DNA from: Lachnospiraceae bacterium
GTDB taxonomy: Bacteria; Bacillota; Clostridia; Lachnospirales; Lachnospiraceae
NCBI GenBank assembly: GCA_017622505.1
Contig: JAGAQZ010000005.1
Span: forward strand, 1 to 51,478
Length of the DNA stretch: 51,478 nt
Direction of reading: 5' to 3'
Positions 9,365 through 17,119 of the stretch are shown in pieces; positions within the stretch are counted from its first letter, which is position 1, and each line of letters begins with the position of its first letter. Under the pieces are notes generated by a model. That model was not told where the DNA came from. It was given only the letters and a program-made list of their open reading frames with translations, and did no database searches. The position numbers were made by a program, and so were the translations under genes.

Positions 9365-10078
9365 CTATTCTTCCAATGCATTATAATCTGCGTTTTTTAC
9401 ATACAGTTTACTCGGTCTGTGTGCCTCGCCCGATGTAGACTCCTCGGTTTCAAGCACCATAGGACTTACTTTTTTACGGAAGTTTGCCTTGTACAAAGGC
9501 TTGTCCATAAGAATTTCGTATACCTTCTGTAACTTCGGCAAAGTAAATTTCTCCGACATAAAATTAAACGCAATATCGGAATAAGCCGCAGCTTTATTTT
9601 TAATACGGGTTCTTGCATATGCAATAATCTCTTTATGGTCAAATGCAAGCTCCTTATCCGGTGTCAACACTTCCTCTACCGGGTACAGATAATCACGAAT
9701 ATTTCCATTCGCAGATTTCGCACACAATTGGTCAATGGATACTAACGCCATATAAGAAACCGAAATGATTCTCATACGGGGATCTCTCTTTACATCGCCC
9801 CAGGTATACAACTGCTCAAAATACATATCCGTCAAGCCGGTCTCCACTTTAACACCACGTTTTACTGCGTCTTCCAAGCTTTCATCAATTCCCACGAAAA
9901 CACCGGGTAGTGCAAGGCAACCCTTATAAGGGAATTCACTACGCTCTACCATAACTACTTTTAACGTGTCGTCTTCAATTGTAAAAATCAATACATCCAC
10001 TGCCACGGAAGGCTTTTCAAACATGGAACTGTCATACTGCTGTAAAAATTCTTTTTCTTCTGATGTTGTCTTTTTCAT
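9365..10078 (-). CDS. NrtR-like Nudix-winged helix protein (probable regulator)
   Basis: 237 aa. The N-terminal Nudix fold (about 20-150) contains LPGVFVGIDESLEDAVKRG, but the box is degenerate: the usual REUxEE core reads RGVKVE, losing the first Glu of the RE pair and one of the EE pair, so hydrolase activity is doubtful. The C terminus (about 170-225: LPKLQKVYEILMDKPLYKANFRKKV) matches the winged-helix tail of NrtR-type regulators, which bind ADP-ribose and control NAD metabolism genes. It is the first gene of a leftward unit with its own TTGACA/TATCAT promoter. An ADP-ribose-responsive regulator is the best call; a residual ADP-ribose pyrophosphatase is the alternative. No NAD biosynthesis gene is in the window. 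Confidence 0.8.
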   Translation of the reverse strand: MKKTTSEEKEFLQQYDSSMFEKPSVAVDVLIFTIEDDTLKVVMVERSEFPYKGCLALPGVFVGIDESLEDAVKRGVKVETGLTDMYFEQLYTWGDVKRDPRMRIISVSYMALVSIDQLCAKSANGNIRDYLYPVEEVLTPDKELAFDHKEIIAYARTRIKNKAAAYSDIAFNFMSEKFTLPKLQKVYEILMDKPLYKANFRKKVSPMVLETEESTSGEAHRPSKLYVKNADYNALEE

Positions 10079-10123
10079 ACATTACCCCGTCTCTTAGTAT
10101 AATAGCACTACTTTACTGTTTTT

Positions 10124-10152
10124 ATGATAGTATTTTACACATACTTTGTCAA
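10124..10152 (-). promoter_or_regulatory. Promoter of the NrtR-like/DHH (and possibly TIR) unit
   Basis: On the minus strand TTGACA (10147-10152), a 17-base spacer and TATCAT (10124-10129) form a good sigma-A promoter, about 45 bases before the NrtR-like ATG. The leader between -10 and the start contains TAGT-N8-ACTA, a possible but unproven operator. Confidence 0.65.
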
Positions 10153-10153
10153 C

Positions 10154-10184
10154 AAAAAAGCGTGAAAATTTGGTGTTTTCACGC
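10154..10184 (-). terminator. Intrinsic terminator of the 10200-10607 gene
   Basis: On the minus strand GCGTGAAAA, a 7-base loop and TTTTCACGC are followed by TTTTTT. The 9-bp stem lies 15 bases after the membrane-protein stop and directly before the -35 box of the next unit. Confidence 0.8.
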
Positions 10185-10199
10185 CTTTTATTCTGCTGT

Positions 10200-10607
10200 T
10201 TATTTTATGTTCTGCATACCGCTATAATTTGCGTTATAATTTGGCACATTTGCGCTATTGATTGCAGGCTTTCTCATAAAAATCCACCAGTATACGGGGA
10301 ATGCCATCATCTGAAATGTCAGGAAAGCGCCACACCATAAAGAACGGTATGTAATATCAATCTGCTTATTCTTAAAAGCAAAAATACTGAACACAATCAT
10401 ATCCGCAATATCTACTGCGATAAAAGCAAAAATGCACACCCATATTGAAAGCATAAAAAGTACCGCCAGCAAATTTGTGAACTCTTCCGGTGCTTTCATC
10501 ATGCCCAATACAAAAAGCATTAAAAGAACCAATACCGGAATCAAGAAACAACCGATTAACGTTATAATAGGTGCAAATGCCAGCACTCCTGTCCAAAATC
10601 TTTTCAT
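10200..10607 (-). CDS. Small polytopic membrane protein, function unknown
   Basis: 135 aa with about four hydrophobic segments (roughly residues 8-35, 43-66, 68-80 and 90-112) and a polar Asn-rich tail (PNYNANYSG). A perfect AGGAGG lies 6 bases before the ATG. I recognise no family motif. It has its own terminator, so it is a single-gene unit between the NrtR-like unit and the divergently transcribed GH3 gene. No signal of horizontal transfer is visible. Confidence 0.7.
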   Translation of the reverse strand: MKRFWTGVLAFAPIITLIGCFLIPVLVLLMLFVLGMMKAPEEFTNLLAVLFMLSIWVCIFAFIAVDIADMIVFSIFAFKNKQIDITYRSLWCGAFLTFQMMAFPVYWWIFMRKPAINSANVPNYNANYSGMQNIK

Positions 10608-10717
10608 TTTATATTCCTCCTAAATTGTCGTTTTGTCATACGCAGTTTTCCTGCTTTTGCTAATAACACTGTCTTCCCATGCAAAAGGTTGCACAAATTT
10701 TAAAATTCATAAATGAA

Positions 10718-10747
10718 TTGTGATAGCTTTCTTTTATCTTTTATACT
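10718..10747 (+). promoter_or_regulatory. Candidate promoter of the GH3 gene
   Basis: TTGTGA (10718-10723), an 18-base spacer and TATACT (10742-10747) on the plus strand, giving a leader of about 120 bases before the GH3 start. The 249-bp gap otherwise shows nothing clear. Confidence 0.45.
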
Positions 10748-10872
10748 AAAATGATGTTAGTAATTTCCCTTTTAAAACCTATTTAAAAAAGGCAATTTTC
10801 ATAAATACCCTCATTTCGTACTGATAAACGGAAGCAGGGCGTTCAATAAAATAAAACAACGGAGATGACTAT

Positions 10873-13284
10873 ATGAACACATTAAAATTATCCCCTGAAG
10901 AAATACTTGCACAAATGACTTTGGAAGAAAAAGCAACTTTGGTAAACGGCGCATCCTTCTTCGGTATGGCCGGATTAGAACGATTTGACATTCCTGCCCT
11001 GCAGTTGTTGGACGGCGGTACCGGCATGAACTTTGAACAACTTTTTGGCGATCTGTATTCCCGCGCCGAGAAGGAAACAAACAGCACCAACGGAATGGTA
11101 GGCTCTACTGTGCTGACCCATGTAATTGACCGGTATTATGAACCCGAGAAATTAACGGAAGAAGAATCGGAAGTACGCAGTTGGATTGAAGAACAGTTAC
11201 GCGCCCGCACAGGACGCGACTACGCGCCGGGATGTTTTCCGCCGGGAATTTTACTTGGTGCAACTTTTAACCCTGATGTGGTTAAAACAGTGGGTGAAGC
11301 TTTAGGCGCAGAAGCCCGTCTTTTTGGCGTGCAAATCCTTTTGGGAAGCCCTAACGTAAACATTCACAGAGACCCGCTGAACGGCCGTCTTTTTGAAGGC
11401 TATTCGGAAGATCCCTGTCTGGTATCCACCCTTGCGCCGGAACTGGTAAAAGGCGTTCAAAAATTCAAAGTAGCCGCCAACGTAAAACATTTTGCGGCGA
11501 ATAATCAGGAAACCAACCGCGTAGGCATTAACGAAACCATTTCAGAACGTGCCCTGCAGGAAATCTACTACCCCGGTTTTAAGGCTTGCGTTCAGGAAGG
11601 CAAAGTAGAAACCATTATGAGTGCATACAACCGTATTAACGGTGTGCCCTGTACGGAAAGCTATAAATTATTAACAGAAGAATTGCGTGACAAATGGGAC
11701 TTTGAAGGCACGGTTTTATCAGACTGGGGCGCAGTTTATCACCCTGTGGAAGCGATTCAAGCCGGAAACGATTTGGCAATGCCGGGGCCTTTACCCGCAG
11801 AACCCATTATTGATGCCGTAAATGAAGGTCGCCTGTCTATGGAAGTGCTGGACAAGGCAGTGCTTCGCTTATTAAAGACCATTGCATATTGTTTGGATAG
11901 CCCTTATAAAAATGTTGATTCCGTAAGCATCGGCGAAAAAGAAATCCCTATGTGGGCTATGAATACCTGCGGCGATGGCGCGCCGGATTTAGACGCAATC
12001 TATGAAGCCACCACTGCTGCCGCTTACGAAAGCGCAGCGGAGGGTATTGTTCTCTTAAAAAATAACGATGTATATCCGCTTTCGACGGAAGAAAGAATCC
12101 TTCTTACCGGCAGTGATAACTTCTTGACCTGCGGTACCGGAAGTGCCGGAATCACCACCAATCGCAATACATCCTTTGAAGAATGTATTGGCGGAACTTA
12201 TGTAGGATATGACTATGATTTTGAAGCATATTGTAAGCAAGTGCGTAATGTACACATTATTTTGACCGCCACAGTCAGCGGTATGGAGGGCAATGACAGA
12301 CCGCATATGCGAATTGCCGAAGCAGATGATTTGGCATTACGACAGCTCATTGATTTCAAGAAAGAATATGGCTGTAAACTATCTCTTGTATTGAACGTTT
12401 GCGGACCCGTAGACCTTTGCGATTACGAAGCAGATTTGGACGCCATCTGGTGTGTGTTCCTCCCCGGTATGGAAGGCGCACATGCGTTGGCCGATTTGAT
12501 GCTGGGTACAAGAACGCCTTCCGGCAAACTTCCCATTACCTTCCCGAAGCGTTATGAAGATACACCGACCTTCTTAAACTTCCCCGGCGAAGGCTATGAA
12601 GTCAACTACGGCGAAGGAATTTATGTAGGCTACCGCTATTATGATAAAAAGAAAGTAGCCCCGGCTTATCCTTTTGGATACGGACTTTCCTATACTACTT
12701 TTAACATTGAAAATTGTAAGGCCGATAAAGAAGAATTTGAAGATGAATTGAAAGTAAGCCTGACCGTTACCAATACAGGCAACTTCCCCGGCGCAGAAGT
12801 CATTCAATTATATATCTCTGATGAAACTTCCATGTTGCCGAAACCGTTGAAAGAATTAAAGAAATTCAGAAAAGTATTTTTACAGCCCGGTGAAAGCAAG
12901 GATATTACTTTTACGCTGACAAAGAAAGATTTTATGTCCTTTGATATGGATTATAATGAATGGCTGGCGGAAGAAGGCTACTATCATATTTTGATTGCAA
13001 CCTCAAGCGCAGAAGCTGATATCAAGGGTGATATCCGGGTATATCTGGATACCCGTTCCCCTTACTCTTACGGTCTTACCTCTACGGTTAAAACCATTTT
13101 TGAAAAAGAACCCTTAAAAGAAGCACTTTTTACCCTGTGGAACGAAATGGGATGGGATATGCAGATTATTGCAAGCAACTACCAATACACGCCCAACCGC
13201 ACCATAGAACAAATAATGCCCGCCGCTCCCAGCGAGAGCAGCAGGCAAAGTTTCTTAGCAAAGGTTGAAAAAGTGCGCCATTAA
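10873..13284 (+). CDS. Glycoside hydrolase family 3, probable beta-glucosidase
   Basis: 803 aa, no signal peptide, so cytoplasmic. N-terminal GH3 TIM barrel with the substrate-binding KHFAANNQE at 205-213 and the nucleophile aspartate in VLSDWGAV (Asp284). The C-terminal GH3 alpha/beta domain follows (about 390-600, VLLKNN, PITFPKRYEDTP, YPFGYGLSY), then a fibronectin-III-like domain (about 630-710, VTNTGNFPGAEVIQLYI). The family removes terminal beta-linked glucose (or other sugars) from oligosaccharides. CGGAGA lies before the ATG. A HAD hydrolase of the beta-phosphoglucomutase type converges on its 3' end with a 30-bp overlap. Exact sugar specificity cannot be read from the sequence. Confidence 0.92.
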   Translation: MNTLKLSPEEILAQMTLEEKATLVNGASFFGMAGLERFDIPALQLLDGGTGMNFEQLFGDLYSRAEKETNSTNGMVGSTVLTHVIDRYYEPEKLTEEESEVRSWIEEQLRARTGRDYAPGCFPPGILLGATFNPDVVKTVGEALGAEARLFGVQILLGSPNVNIHRDPLNGRLFEGYSEDPCLVSTLAPELVKGVQKFKVAANVKHFAANNQETNRVGINETISERALQEIYYPGFKACVQEGKVETIMSAYNRINGVPCTESYKLLTEELRDKWDFEGTVLSDWGAVYHPVEAIQAGNDLAMPGPLPAEPIIDAVNEGRLSMEVLDKAVLRLLKTIAYCLDSPYKNVDSVSIGEKEIPMWAMNTCGDGAPDLDAIYEATTAAAYESAAEGIVLLKNNDVYPLSTEERILLTGSDNFLTCGTGSAGITTNRNTSFEECIGGTYVGYDYDFEAYCKQVRNVHIILTATVSGMEGNDRPHMRIAEADDLALRQLIDFKKEYGCKLSLVLNVCGPVDLCDYEADLDAIWCVFLPGMEGAHALADLMLGTRTPSGKLPITFPKRYEDTPTFLNFPGEGYEVNYGEGIYVGYRYYDKKKVAPAYPFGYGLSYTTFNIENCKADKEEFEDELKVSLTVTNTGNFPGAEVIQLYISDETSMLPKPLKELKKFRKVFLQPGESKDITFTLTKKDFMSFDMDYNEWLAEEGYYHILIATSSAEADIKGDIRVYLDTRSPYSYGLTSTVKTIFEKEPLKEALFTLWNEMGWDMQIIASNYQYTPNRTIEQIMPAAPSESSRQSFLAKVEKVRH

Positions 13285-13932
13285 ATATTCTTTCACTTCA
13301 ATCAGGGATGGAAGGATGTGTTCAGACAGTTCTTCCATCTCTTTATTTGGCGGTAACATATCCGGCACCATCAACGGGCGCATATTGGCGCTGTACGCCG
13401 CTTTAATTCCGTTATAGGAATCTTCTATGACATAGCACCGTTCCGGGGCAATTTGAAGGCATTCCGCAGCTTTTAAGAAGATGTCCGGCGCAGGTTTGCT
13501 TCTTTTTACCATATCGCCGCAAATAACTGCATCGAAATAATCTAATAAACCGGCATCCTGAAGCTCCTGTTTTACTACCGCTTCTCTTGTAGAAGAAGCA
13601 AGGGCAATGCGGATATCGTTTTCATTTAAGAATTTTAAAAGTTCTTTGATTCCCTTCTTCATGGGAAGTCTGCCTTCCCCGTAACGGGTGTGGAACAACG
13701 CAGACATTTCAGCTTTGTATTCGTCATAAGGGAAGTCCTGTCCGTAGCGAAGCTTCATCTTCTCTCGGGTAGCGGTTGCATTAATGCCGACACACTCCGC
13801 ACAGGCCTCTGCAATATTCGGAATATTGTACTTGGCAGCAGTTTCTTCCCAGCATTCCACTACCAGTCTCTCGGAATCAAAAATAACTCCGTCCATGTCA
13901 AAAATCACTGCATCAAAATCACGTTGGATCAT
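13255..13932 (-). CDS. HAD-superfamily hydrolase, beta-phosphoglucomutase/phosphatase-like
   Basis: 225 aa. HAD motif I is FDMDGVIFDSE with nucleophile Asp12 and Asp14; motif II is the Ser in LASSTREA; motif III is the Lys in KPAPDIF; motif IV is VIEDSYNGIKAA. The all-helical cap inserted after motif I (about 20-85) is subclass I, as in beta-phosphoglucomutase and sugar-phosphate phosphatases. GAGAGG precedes the ATG. Its 3' end overlaps the convergent GH3 gene by 30 bp. Substrate is probably a sugar phosphate; beta-PGM and generic phosphatase cannot be separated here. Confidence 0.85.
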   Translation of the reverse strand: MIQRDFDAVIFDMDGVIFDSERLVVECWEETAAKYNIPNIAEACAECVGINATATREKMKLRYGQDFPYDEYKAEMSALFHTRYGEGRLPMKKGIKELLKFLNENDIRIALASSTREAVVKQELQDAGLLDYFDAVICGDMVKRSKPAPDIFLKAAECLQIAPERCYVIEDSYNGIKAAYSANMRPLMVPDMLPPNKEMEELSEHILPSLIEVKEYLMAHFFNLC

Positions 13933-13965
13933 AAGACACCTCTCGCACCTCGTTCTAAATGCATT

Positions 13966-14175
13966 TTACTCAATCCCCGTCACTTCGTATCCTTCATCTT
14001 CTACGATTTTCTTAAGCACATCATCTGCCACTTCTGCATTCAATGTCAAAACCGCGGTTCCTTCTTCGTGGCTTACGATTGCTTCATCCACTTCCGGCAT
14101 TGCTTCCAGAACCTTTTTTACACGTCCCGAACAATGTCCGCACATCATACCTGTAATTTTCATTGTTTTCTTCAT
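13966..14175 (-). other. copZ: Possible internal translation start giving free CopZ (69 aa)
   Basis: The C-terminal HMA segment of CopA begins with an in-frame ATG at 14175 (MKKTMKITGMMCGHC) preceded by AAAGGAAG at ribosome-site distance. The 69-residue product would be a complete CopZ-type copper chaperone. The region looks like a separate copZ gene joined in frame to copA. Separate production is inference from the retained ribosome site. Confidence 0.4.
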
Positions 14176-16497
14176 ATTATTTACTTCCTTTCGCTCTTCT
14201 TCCGCCAACGCCGGCTTTACCTTTTTATCTCTCTTGGCATTATACACCTTAACCCAATTCAAACGCAAGGCATTGGATACCACACAGAAGCTTGATAAAC
14301 TCATTGCTGCCGCTCCGAACATAGGATTTAATTCCCAACCAAGCACAGCGATAAAAGCACCTGCTGCCAATGGAATTCCGATGCAGTTATAAAAGAATGC
14401 CCAGAACAAGTTCTGATGAATATTTCTCAAAACCGCGCGGCTCAAACGAATTGCTGCAGGTACATCCATTAATGAACTCTTCATCAGTACCACATCCGCC
14501 GCATCAATAGCCACATCTGCACCGGCACCGATGGCAATGCCCATATCTGCTTTCACAAGGGCAGGAGCGTCGTTAATTCCGTCACCTACCATAGCGACCT
14601 TGCCAAGTTTCATCAATTCCGTAATTGCTGCTTCTTTACCTTCAGGAAGTACGCCTGCGATCACTTGATCCACACCGGCTTCCTTACCGATTGCATTGGC
14701 CGTCTTCTCACTATCTCCGGTAATCATTACAACACGGATGCCCATATTCTGAAGCTGTGCAACGGCTTCTTTACTGTCAGGTTTCATTACATCCGCTACT
14801 GCAATCATACCAAGAAGTTTATCTCCTTTGGTAAAAAACAACGGTGTTTTACCCTGCATTGCAAGGGCCTCCGCCTGTTCTTCCATTGCCCTGGAAATAA
14901 CAACCTGACCTTTGATATATTTAAGACTTCCGCCCACCAAACAGTCACCTTCATATTTTGCTTTTAAACCGTTTCCGGGTAAAATCTCAAAGTCTGAAAC
15001 TTCCGTTTCTTTTACACCTTTTTCACGTGCGTATTCTATAACTGCACTTGCCAACGGGTGCTCGCTTTTACATTCCAAAGACAAAGCCGCAATTAACAGT
15101 TCCTCTTCCGTCACATCGTCTGTCGCTACCACATCGGTAACCTTCGGTGTACCTGCCGTAATGGTTCCGGTTTTATCCAGCGCAACAATCTGCACTTTAC
15201 CGGTCTCTTCCAAGGAAACCGCTGTCTTAAAAAGAATACCGTTCTTGGCACCTACACCGTTTCCCACCATAATGGCAACAGGAGTAGCAAGTCCCAGTGC
15301 ACAGGGGCAACTGATGACTAACACCGAAATACCTCTTGCCAAAGCAAAGCCGATGCTTTCACCAAGGAGTAGCCAAATTAAAATTGTAATCACTGCAATG
15401 GTAATCACAACAGGGACAAAAACACCGGACACTTTATCCGCCACTTTCGCAATGGGCGCTTTGGTTGCTGCCGCATCACTTACCATCTGAATAATTTGAG
15501 AAAGCGTTGTATCTTCGCCCACGCGGGTTGCTTCACATTTTAAGAAACCGGAACGATTAATGGTCGCTGCCGATACCAAATCGCCCGAATTTTTATCCAC
15601 AGGAATACTCTCACCGGTAAGTGCTGACTCGTCAATAGCACTGCTGCCTTCTAACACAATACCATCCACCGGAATGCTTTCACCGGGACGCACCACAAAG
15701 ATATCGCCTTTTAACACTTCCTCAATTGAAACATTTTTCTCTATACCGTCACGAACCACAGTAGCTGTTTTCGGTGCAAGATTCATTAAAGACTTCAACG
15801 CATCCGTAGTCTTCCCCTTTGAACGGGCCTCTAACATTTTACCAACGGTAATCAGGGTAAGAATCATCGCCGCCGACTCGAAATAAAACTCGTGCATCAA
15901 TTCGTGGGCACCTTCCATATTGCCGGCACTCACTTCCGTCGTCATAGCAAAAAGCGCATAAGTACTATACACAAAAGCCGCACCGGAACCCAAGGCCACC
16001 AACGTATCCATATTGGGTGCTTTGTGAAGAACACCTTTCCAACCGCTGATAAAAAACTTCTGGTTTATCACCATGACTATCGCGGTCAATAGCAACTGCA
16101 AAAGCCCTAAAGCCAAAGGATTATGGACAAAAAACGTAGGCACGGGCCATCCCCACATAGAATGTCCCATAGAAAAATACATCAATACCGCAAGAAAACC
16201 CACCGACGTAATTAATCGCTTCTTCATCTTGGGTGTCTCGGTATCTTCCAAGAGATCCTCACCATTATTCTTTTTATTCGCAACAGATGCCGGTGCATCA
16301 CTCAAAACGCTTGCACCATACCCCGCATCAGTCACTGCTTTGATAATATCGGTTTCGCTTGCACTACCCTCCACACCCATGGAATTGGTCAAAAGGCTGA
16401 CAGAACAACTTGTAACACCTTCTACCGCAGATACCGCCTTTTCCACCCGGGCACTGCAAGCCGCACAACTCATGCCGGTCACTGTATATTTCTGCAT
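13966..16497 (-). CDS. copA: Copper-exporting P1B-type ATPase with C-terminal CopZ-like domain
   Basis: 843 aa. N-terminal HMA domain with GMSCAACS (Cys11, Cys14), eight predicted membrane helices, ion-path CPC in ISCPCALGLA, phosphorylation motif DKTGTIT, hinge GDGINDAPAL, and the YN and MxxSS signatures of Cu(I) pumps near the end (WAFFYNC, AMSLSS). After the last helix a Lys/Glu-rich linker leads to a second HMA domain with GMMCGHCSG at the C terminus, which is unusual because CopA HMA domains are normally N-terminal. It exports Cu(I) using ATP. It is 15 bp behind csoR in a copper-responsive operon. Confidence 0.95.
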   Translation of the reverse strand: MQKYTVTGMSCAACSARVEKAVSAVEGVTSCSVSLLTNSMGVEGSASETDIIKAVTDAGYGASVLSDAPASVANKKNNGEDLLEDTETPKMKKRLITSVGFLAVLMYFSMGHSMWGWPVPTFFVHNPLALGLLQLLLTAIVMVINQKFFISGWKGVLHKAPNMDTLVALGSGAAFVYSTYALFAMTTEVSAGNMEGAHELMHEFYFESAAMILTLITVGKMLEARSKGKTTDALKSLMNLAPKTATVVRDGIEKNVSIEEVLKGDIFVVRPGESIPVDGIVLEGSSAIDESALTGESIPVDKNSGDLVSAATINRSGFLKCEATRVGEDTTLSQIIQMVSDAAATKAPIAKVADKVSGVFVPVVITIAVITILIWLLLGESIGFALARGISVLVISCPCALGLATPVAIMVGNGVGAKNGILFKTAVSLEETGKVQIVALDKTGTITAGTPKVTDVVATDDVTEEELLIAALSLECKSEHPLASAVIEYAREKGVKETEVSDFEILPGNGLKAKYEGDCLVGGSLKYIKGQVVISRAMEEQAEALAMQGKTPLFFTKGDKLLGMIAVADVMKPDSKEAVAQLQNMGIRVVMITGDSEKTANAIGKEAGVDQVIAGVLPEGKEAAITELMKLGKVAMVGDGINDAPALVKADMGIAIGAGADVAIDAADVVLMKSSLMDVPAAIRLSRAVLRNIHQNLFWAFFYNCIGIPLAAGAFIAVLGWELNPMFGAAAMSLSSFCVVSNALRLNWVKVYNAKRDKKVKPALAEEERKEVNNMKKTMKITGMMCGHCSGRVKKVLEAMPEVDEAIVSHEEGTAVLTLNAEVADDVLKKIVEDEGYEVTGIE

Positions 16498-16512
16498 AAA
16501 AAACTCCTTTCG

Positions 16513-16830
16513 TTATTTCATTAACTTCTGCAAAGTATCCACCAATTCATCAACGGTTTCTTCTTTGCCGTCTTTAATGTCATTCGTAACGCAGGTCTTA
16601 ATATGATTCGTCAGCAGCACTTTATTAAAACTGTTCAAAGCTGCCTTCACTGCTTCCACCTGAATTAAAATGTCCGTACAATACGCATCTTTCTCTACCA
16701 TGCCTTTGATTCCGCGAATCTGCCCTTCGATTCTGCTTAATCGATTTGTCAAATCTTTATATTCTTTTTCGGAACGTTCTTTTGTTTTCGCACAACAACA
16801 TGTTTCTTTCTTCTGCTGATTCATCATCAT
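16513..16830 (-). CDS. csoR: CsoR-family copper-sensing repressor
   Basis: 105 aa all-helical DUF156 protein. The copper ligands are in place as Cys51 (AYCTDILIQV), His76 and Cys80 (NHIKTC), the CHC set of CsoR; RLSRIEGQIRGI is the family signature. Cu(I) binding releases the operator. The N terminus has three successive Met codons behind AGGAGA, so the start may be the third (16824), and an odd Cys triplet at 11-13 not found in typical CsoR. It is the first gene of the csoR-copA unit, directly after a matching palindrome. Confidence 0.93.
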   Translation of the reverse strand: MMMNQQKKETCCCAKTKERSEKEYKDLTNRLSRIEGQIRGIKGMVEKDAYCTDILIQVEAVKAALNSFNKVLLTNHIKTCVTNDIKDGKEETVDELVDTLQKLMK

Positions 16831-16844
16831 ATCTCCTATTTTAT

Positions 16845-16861
16845 ATACCCCCTAGGGGTAT
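16845..16861 (-). promoter_or_regulatory. CsoR operator
   Basis: ATACCCC and GGGGTAT arms (7 bp) around a 3-base centre, the TACCC/GGGTA dyad type bound by CsoR. It lies between the -10 box and the csoR ribosome site, where bound repressor would block initiation. Confidence 0.85.
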
Positions 16862-16865
16862 CTAT

Positions 16866-16894
16866 ATCATATTATGATGCATATTTTTTGTCAA
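16866..16894 (-). promoter_or_regulatory. csoR-copA promoter
   Basis: TTGACA (16889-16894), 17-base spacer, TATGAT (16866-16871) on the minus strand, directly upstream of the CsoR operator. Confidence 0.8.
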
Positions 16895-17119
16895 TATTTG
16901 ATTTGCGCGATGACTTTTTCTTGCATATTGATTTCTTTTATATTATAGTTATCTCACAAATCATTTTATGTAGGGCTGACCTACTCTGACTTTTCTTAAG
17001 TCATATCAATTATTTCTTTTATTTTCAACAACGGATACACAGAATGATTATATTTCCTGTTGCTTTTATTATGTCGCGCGGAAATTAATCAAATACAAAT
17101 CACAAGGAGGAATATGCCT

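Noticed and set aside
230-10078. TIR block as a Thoeris or CBASS system
   Set aside because: No SLOG/ThsA, cyclic-nucleotide synthase or SAVED effector is nearby; TIRs are membrane-bound with propellers.
14912-15490. Long plus-strand ORF opposite copA
   Set aside because: It is Ser/Thr/Pro-rich shadow of the copA codons and has no ribosome site.
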